44,074 nt of DNA, from contig JAUHWX010000003.1 of assembly GCA_030427285.1 (NCBI GenBank), positions 1 through 44,074 on the forward strand, given 5' to 3'. Origin of the DNA: Bacteroidia bacterium. GTDB taxonomy: Bacteria; Bacteroidota; Bacteroidia; Flavobacteriales; Schleiferiaceae. Positions 41,012 through 44,074 of this stretch are shown one piece after another. Within the stretch, counting starts at the first letter, position 1, and every line of letters begins with the position of its first letter. The translations under genes were made by a program, and so were the position numbers. The notes beneath the pieces are model-generated. The model was not told where the DNA came from. It made no database searches and saw only the letters and a list, made by a program, of their open reading frames with translations.

Positions 41012-41019
41012 TTAGAGCT

Positions 41020-42240
41020 ATGGGAACAACAATAGGAGTAGAGTTAAATAATAAAGCAGGTCGTAATGGCAGGCATGCTATTTTGATTCGCTTGACCAGA
41101 GAGCGGAAAGTAGCAAGGTTAAACACAAACATTTACATCGCTAAAAAGAACTTCAATAGAAAAGGTACAAATGGCCAATGGGTAAGAGCTGCGGATTATG
41201 AGCACGATGCCCATAATACTAGTATCGAAAAAGAAAGGAGGGAGTTAGATAAGTTCTGGCGGGAGTATGATGGCAAGCGTCCTAGAGCTTCTGCAAAGGA
41301 AATTATGCAAGCTTATAAGGACAGGAATGTTGCTAAAGCAGATGATTGGCTGGTGTTCTTTGATAAGCTTGTTGATGATTATCTTGTGAAAGGCCAGGTA
41401 AGATTTTCCAAACGAATAAAAGCTGTGCGCAATAAGCTTGAAAAATTTATCGGTAACAATCGAATCAAGCTTGACGAGACAAGTTTGGCTTGGTTTAAAG
41501 ATTTCGAGAAGTATCTGTATAGCCTGGGAAATGGTGTTAATACTGTAAGGGGAAATCTTAAGGTAATAAAGCAAGTATATAGGGCAGCTATTGATATTGG
41601 ACTGGTGGAAAATCCTGACCAGAAAATTTTCAGTTATAAGCTAAAGAGCGAACCTGTAGAAAGGGAGAAGCTTACTGCGGAAGAAATTAGTGAATTTGAA
41701 AAAGCTGAAGTGGATGATGATGATGAATGGATTCGCGATTTTTTCATGTTTGCCTACTATTGTGCTGGTATACGTTTCAGTGACTGTGCAACTCTCAAGT
41801 GGGATAACATAGAAAATGGAGTTCTGTCATTTCGAGCTAAAAAGACTTCCAAGTTGCAGAGATTGAAGATTCCGAAGCCTGCTCTTACCATACTTCATAG
41901 ATGTAAAGAAGCAAAGGTACCTACGAATGATTTCGTTTTTAGATTAGTCCCTGGTGATTTTGATAAGTTATCTGCTGAGAAGCAGGTTGCATTTTTAAAT
42001 AAGGTGAACGTAATAGTCAATGCAAGGCTCAAAACTGTTGCCAGAAAAGCTAAAGTGAGAAAACGAGTGTCCTTCCATACTGCCCGTCATAGTTTTGCAT
42101 ATAATGGATTTAAGAAAATAAAAGATCCACAGGCAATACAACAGGCTCTTCAGCATGCTGACATTAAGGTAACTCAGCTATACTTTACATCTTTTTCAAA
42201 TGACCAAGATCGTGATATCTTAGGTGAAATTTTCAATTGA
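41020..42240 (+). CDS. Tyrosine recombinase / integrase of an integrative element
   Basis: 406 residues. An N-terminal arm-binding region ('GRNGRHAILIRLTRERKVARLNTNIYI') is followed by a SAM-like core-binding domain (about 108-205) and a catalytic domain (about 218-395). The catalytic set is complete: Arg252 in 'CAGIRFSD', a Lys near 275, 'HTARHSF' (His353, Arg356), His379 in 'LQHADIKVTQLYF' and nucleophile Tyr388. This is the layout of Bacteroidota integrases of conjugative or mobilisable elements. It reads away from the tRNA remnant. It should catalyse site-specific insertion and, with the excisionase-like protein at 43422, excision. Confidence 0.95.
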   Translation: MGTTIGVELNNKAGRNGRHAILIRLTRERKVARLNTNIYIAKKNFNRKGTNGQWVRAADYEHDAHNTSIEKERRELDKFWREYDGKRPRASAKEIMQAYKDRNVAKADDWLVFFDKLVDDYLVKGQVRFSKRIKAVRNKLEKFIGNNRIKLDETSLAWFKDFEKYLYSLGNGVNTVRGNLKVIKQVYRAAIDIGLVENPDQKIFSYKLKSEPVEREKLTAEEISEFEKAEVDDDDEWIRDFFMFAYYCAGIRFSDCATLKWDNIENGVLSFRAKKTSKLQRLKIPKPALTILHRCKEAKVPTNDFVFRLVPGDFDKLSAEKQVAFLNKVNVIVNARLKTVARKAKVRKRVSFHTARHSFAYNGFKKIKDPQAIQQALQHADIKVTQLYFTSFSNDQDRDILGEIFN

Positions 42241-42247
42241 TATTGTG

Positions 42248-43228
42248 ATGTTGTTTGAGAAACTTCAAAACCCTATAGTAACTTTTTCATGGTGTAATGC
42301 ATATGATATAAATGAGGCTGACTCACGGGACGTTGAGAACCCAGAGAGAGACCCTCCCTTATATGGTCTCGCTAAACTTAAATTGGAAATAGGGGATGTG
42401 GTAACAATCGGAAACCAGGGACAGATGGAAGCATTTGAACGCAAAAGATTTGAGTATTATCTGGTAAATGATGTTAAGCGGGATATGAAGACGTGCTCTA
42501 AAATTGATGAATTGGAGCAATTGTATGATAATTTGATAAATCTTAAGCCTAGAGTATCTTTCCTCAATTCGTTGTTTCATTTCCACGAAAAAGCACAATT
42601 TGAATATGATGATTTTGCTTATTGGGAAAGAAGTGATTCTGATTTGCGTCCTCTTAAAAGCTATCGTGATCATTTACAGAATAAAGACGACTTGATAAGG
42701 CAGTGGCTGCAAGGGTATTTCAATAGGAAGCTTCAGGACTTTTTTAAGAAAACAATTACCACTCCTGTTTTTCAGGAAATTTACAAGGCAAATAGAAAGC
42801 GATTAGGTGTAGCGGAGGAGGTGGCTTTAGCTGATAAATTCCAAGCTGAACCAGTAATACCCAAATTTACTTACTCTCCAATGGAGCAGGACGCCTTTGA
42901 TGAATTGTTTGATTACTTGGTAAAATACAAACTTGTCTCTAGCGCGACTAGCAAGAATCATTTTAAAGCTGTTTTCGGCTTGTCAAAATCTACGAAAAAA
43001 ATAGTGTGGAAGGCAAGTCTTGGGCTGCTAAACAGTCTACTTAAGAACCTTCCTTCTTTTTTTAATGGTAAAAATTCGGATCATTTCATTGTTGGTGCTT
43101 ACTGGTTTCTCCATAACTCTAAAGTAGTAGACCATTATCAATTAAATAATAATCGTTGTAAGGAAACCGATCCAAAGCACACCAATCTGGTTGATTTTCT
43201 GGAAAAGCTTGAGAACTACTACATGTAG
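42248..43228 (+). CDS. Hypothetical protein of the integrative element
   Basis: 326 residues from ATG 42248, just 7 bases after the integrase stop; a GTG at 42224 inside the integrase gene would add eight residues. The protein is charged and mostly helical, with many aromatic residues ('YWERSDSDLRPLKSYRDHL', 'FIVGAYWFLHNSKVV') and no signal peptide or membrane helix. I do not recognise a domain. The middle part (about 155-205) is lysine-rich, and the tail has the style of small helical domains in mobile-element proteins. Coupling to the integrase suggests a role in mobility, regulation or defence, which the sequence does not decide. Confidence 0.75.
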   Translation: MLFEKLQNPIVTFSWCNAYDINEADSRDVENPERDPPLYGLAKLKLEIGDVVTIGNQGQMEAFERKRFEYYLVNDVKRDMKTCSKIDELEQLYDNLINLKPRVSFLNSLFHFHEKAQFEYDDFAYWERSDSDLRPLKSYRDHLQNKDDLIRQWLQGYFNRKLQDFFKKTITTPVFQEIYKANRKRLGVAEEVALADKFQAEPVIPKFTYSPMEQDAFDELFDYLVKYKLVSSATSKNHFKAVFGLSKSTKKIVWKASLGLLNSLLKNLPSFFNGKNSDHFIVGAYWFLHNSKVVDHYQLNNNRCKETDPKHTNLVDFLEKLENYYM

Positions 43229-43421
43229 TCATATTTTTTCTCTTTATTTTTTCGGCTTGTGCTCTTCCTGACTCTGTATAATGATTGATTCTCGGTGTAC
43301 GTCTGCTACATATTCTACTACATAAGTGATAATGACGCTCTGTTTTGCCCTCTTCGCTAACGTACCTTTACGTCAAATAACAGAGGAGTCAGAGCTCGCT
43401 CCTCATTAAAATAAATATTTT
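43229..43421. other. Leader region with inverted repeats before the excisionase-like gene
   Basis: CTCTGTT (from about 43337) and AACAGAG (from about 43379) form a 7-bp inverted repeat about 36 bases apart, with ACGTACCTTTACGT between them. GAGGAG-N10-CTCCTC follows near 43383-43404. None is followed by a T-run. The region may fold in RNA or bind proteins that control the next genes. No coding frame was seen. Confidence 0.4.
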
Positions 43422-43613
43422 ATGAATTTATTAACCTCTAAGGAGGTTTCACAGATGTTAGGAGTCAGCATACGTACACTGGCTAACTATAAGAAGATGG
43501 AAAAGCTGCCATATTACCAATTTGGCAGAATCGTACGCTACGATTTAGAAGATGTGCTTGAGCACATAGAATCTCACACTCAAAATAGAAAAGGAGGGAT
43601 GAGATATGAATAA
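43422..43613 (+). CDS. Excisionase-like HTH protein
   Basis: 63 residues, a single winged helix-turn-helix of the HTH_17/MerR-like excisionase family: 'LLTSKEVSQMLGVSIRTLANYKKMEKLPYYQFGRIVRY', then 'DLEDVLEHIESH'. Such small proteins bind and bend att DNA to direct excision or control element genes. It overlaps the following frame by 8 bases. A strong ribosome site AAGGAGGG near its 3' end serves that next gene. Confidence 0.85.
   Translation: MNLLTSKEVSQMLGVSIRTLANYKKMEKLPYYQFGRIVRYDLEDVLEHIESHTQNRKGGMRYE
43590..43597 (+). promoter_or_regulatory. Strong Shine-Dalgarno for the P-loop gene
   Basis: AAGGAGGG ends about 8 bases before ATG 43606. Most genes in this window lack such a site, so it stands out and fixes the start of the next gene. 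It may reflect the foreign origin of the element. Confidence 0.6.
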
Positions 43614-44074
43614 GGATATGAGAGTACTATTGAAAGCCAAGAAGTTTAAGGATTGGTCTAATCAGGTTCTAAATGAATTGCTGGATATTAAGCCTGACAG
43701 TACCTTTAGTGAAGAGCTTTACAAAGAACTCCCTCCAATAGTGGAAGGACTTATCAAGGCATCTTATTCTAAAAGAGAGAAGGATATGTTTGTGTTAAGC
43801 TTACTTGGAATGTCAGGTGCAATGCTACATAATACAAGCGTTCAATATAGAGGGAAAAGGTACTTTCCTGGAGTATATGTGATTATTCTTGGACCTTTTG
43901 GTAGTGGCAAAGCTGCAGCTGGGTTACCAGAAGCTCTCACGCATAAGATTGATGAAGAAAGGATTTGTGAGTATAGACAGAAGATAAGTAAATTAGAAAA
44001 GGGTGAAAAGCAGCACCTGCCAGCACCCAACCTTTATTTTATACCTGCTAACTCAAGTACCTCTGCTTTGCTAA
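43606..44074 (+). CDS. DUF3987-like P-loop protein, N-terminal part (runs off the window)
   Basis: 156 codons are open to the window edge. After a helical N-terminus ('LPPIVEGLIKASYSKREKDMFVLSLLGMSGAML') comes a strand and a Walker A loop 'LGPFGSGKAAAG' near residue 95, then a coiled segment and 'NLYFIPANSSTSALL'. This order is seen in DUF3987 primase/helicase-like proteins that commonly sit after integrase and HTH genes in Bacteroidota mobilisable elements. The protein probably helps element replication or transfer. The rest lies beyond the window, so the call rests on the first domain. Confidence 0.65.
   Translation, partial: MNKDMRVLLKAKKFKDWSNQVLNELLDIKPDSTFSEELYKELPPIVEGLIKASYSKREKDMFVLSLLGMSGAMLHNTSVQYRGKRYFPGVYVIILGPFGSGKAAAGLPEALTHKIDEERICEYRQKISKLEKGEKQHLPAPNLYFIPANSSTSALL

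Noticed and set aside
1-44074. CRISPR arrays, insertion sequences and rRNA genes
   Set aside because: No regularly spaced repeats, transposase genes or rRNA-like sequence were seen anywhere in the window.
41020-44074. The possibility that the right end is a prophage
   Set aside because: No capsid, tail, terminase or lysis gene is visible; integrase, HTH and DUF3987-like order fits an integrative mobilisable element better, though only 3 kb is seen.

Overview
The window looks like a chromosome segment of a member of the Bacteroidota, most likely a flavobacterium-like marine lineage. The evidence is AT-rich DNA, a type 9 secretion sorting domain, a LruC-type lipoprotein, split transketolase subunits, an initiating sugar transferase with the 'GNRP' signature, and promoters of the TTTG / TAnnTTTG type. 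No species can be named from sequence alone.

Layout. (1) 1-2370, minus strand: the start of an acyltransferase-like membrane protein and an alkaline-phosphatase-superfamily (phosphoethanolamine-transferase-like) membrane enzyme. (2) 2853-9082, plus strand: a tightly packed operon that joins signalling to polysaccharide export. It encodes an NtrC-type sigma-54 response regulator, an HPt protein, a stand-alone receiver, a receiver fused to an initiating sugar-phosphate transferase, a half-length TolC-like protein and a Wzc-like co-polymerase with a degraded kinase. (3) 9122-11415, minus strand: a Wzy-type polymerase and a secreted protein of unknown family. (4) 11771-14094, plus strand: two glycosyltransferases behind a leader with a long perfect hairpin and T-run. 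(5) 14533-16623: a LruC-domain lipoprotein with a near-consensus sigma-54 promoter (GG-N10-GC) and palindromic candidate activator sites about 100 bp upstream. (6) 16929-22242, minus strand: LOG-family phosphoribohydrolase, UvrA, lytic transglycosylase and RfbC. (7) 22348-28528: alkaline phosphatase, tRNA-His with a textbook promoter, an ECF sigma / TM protein / Spy-like triad, and split transketolase with a VWA protein between the halves. (8) 28705-40654: glutaminyl cyclase, two SDR enzymes, an orphan HTH protein, a receiver / TPR-DHp pair, a T9SS-exported Asp-box protein, and pfkA-gap-GlcNAc kinase. (9) 40847-44074: the left end of an integrative element, with a tyrosine recombinase, an unknown protein, an excisionase-like HTH protein and a P-loop protein that runs off the edge. 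It abuts what looks like the cut-off 3' end of a tRNA gene with its terminator.

The most interesting reading is that regions 2-5 form one biofilm or exopolysaccharide module. A kinase-less phosphorelay (HPt plus three receivers, one fused to the enzyme that starts polysaccharide synthesis) would control export, and the sigma-54 regulator would switch on the LruC lipoprotein through the sigma-54 promoter at 14429. The genes and the promoter are seen directly. The regulatory wiring is inference.
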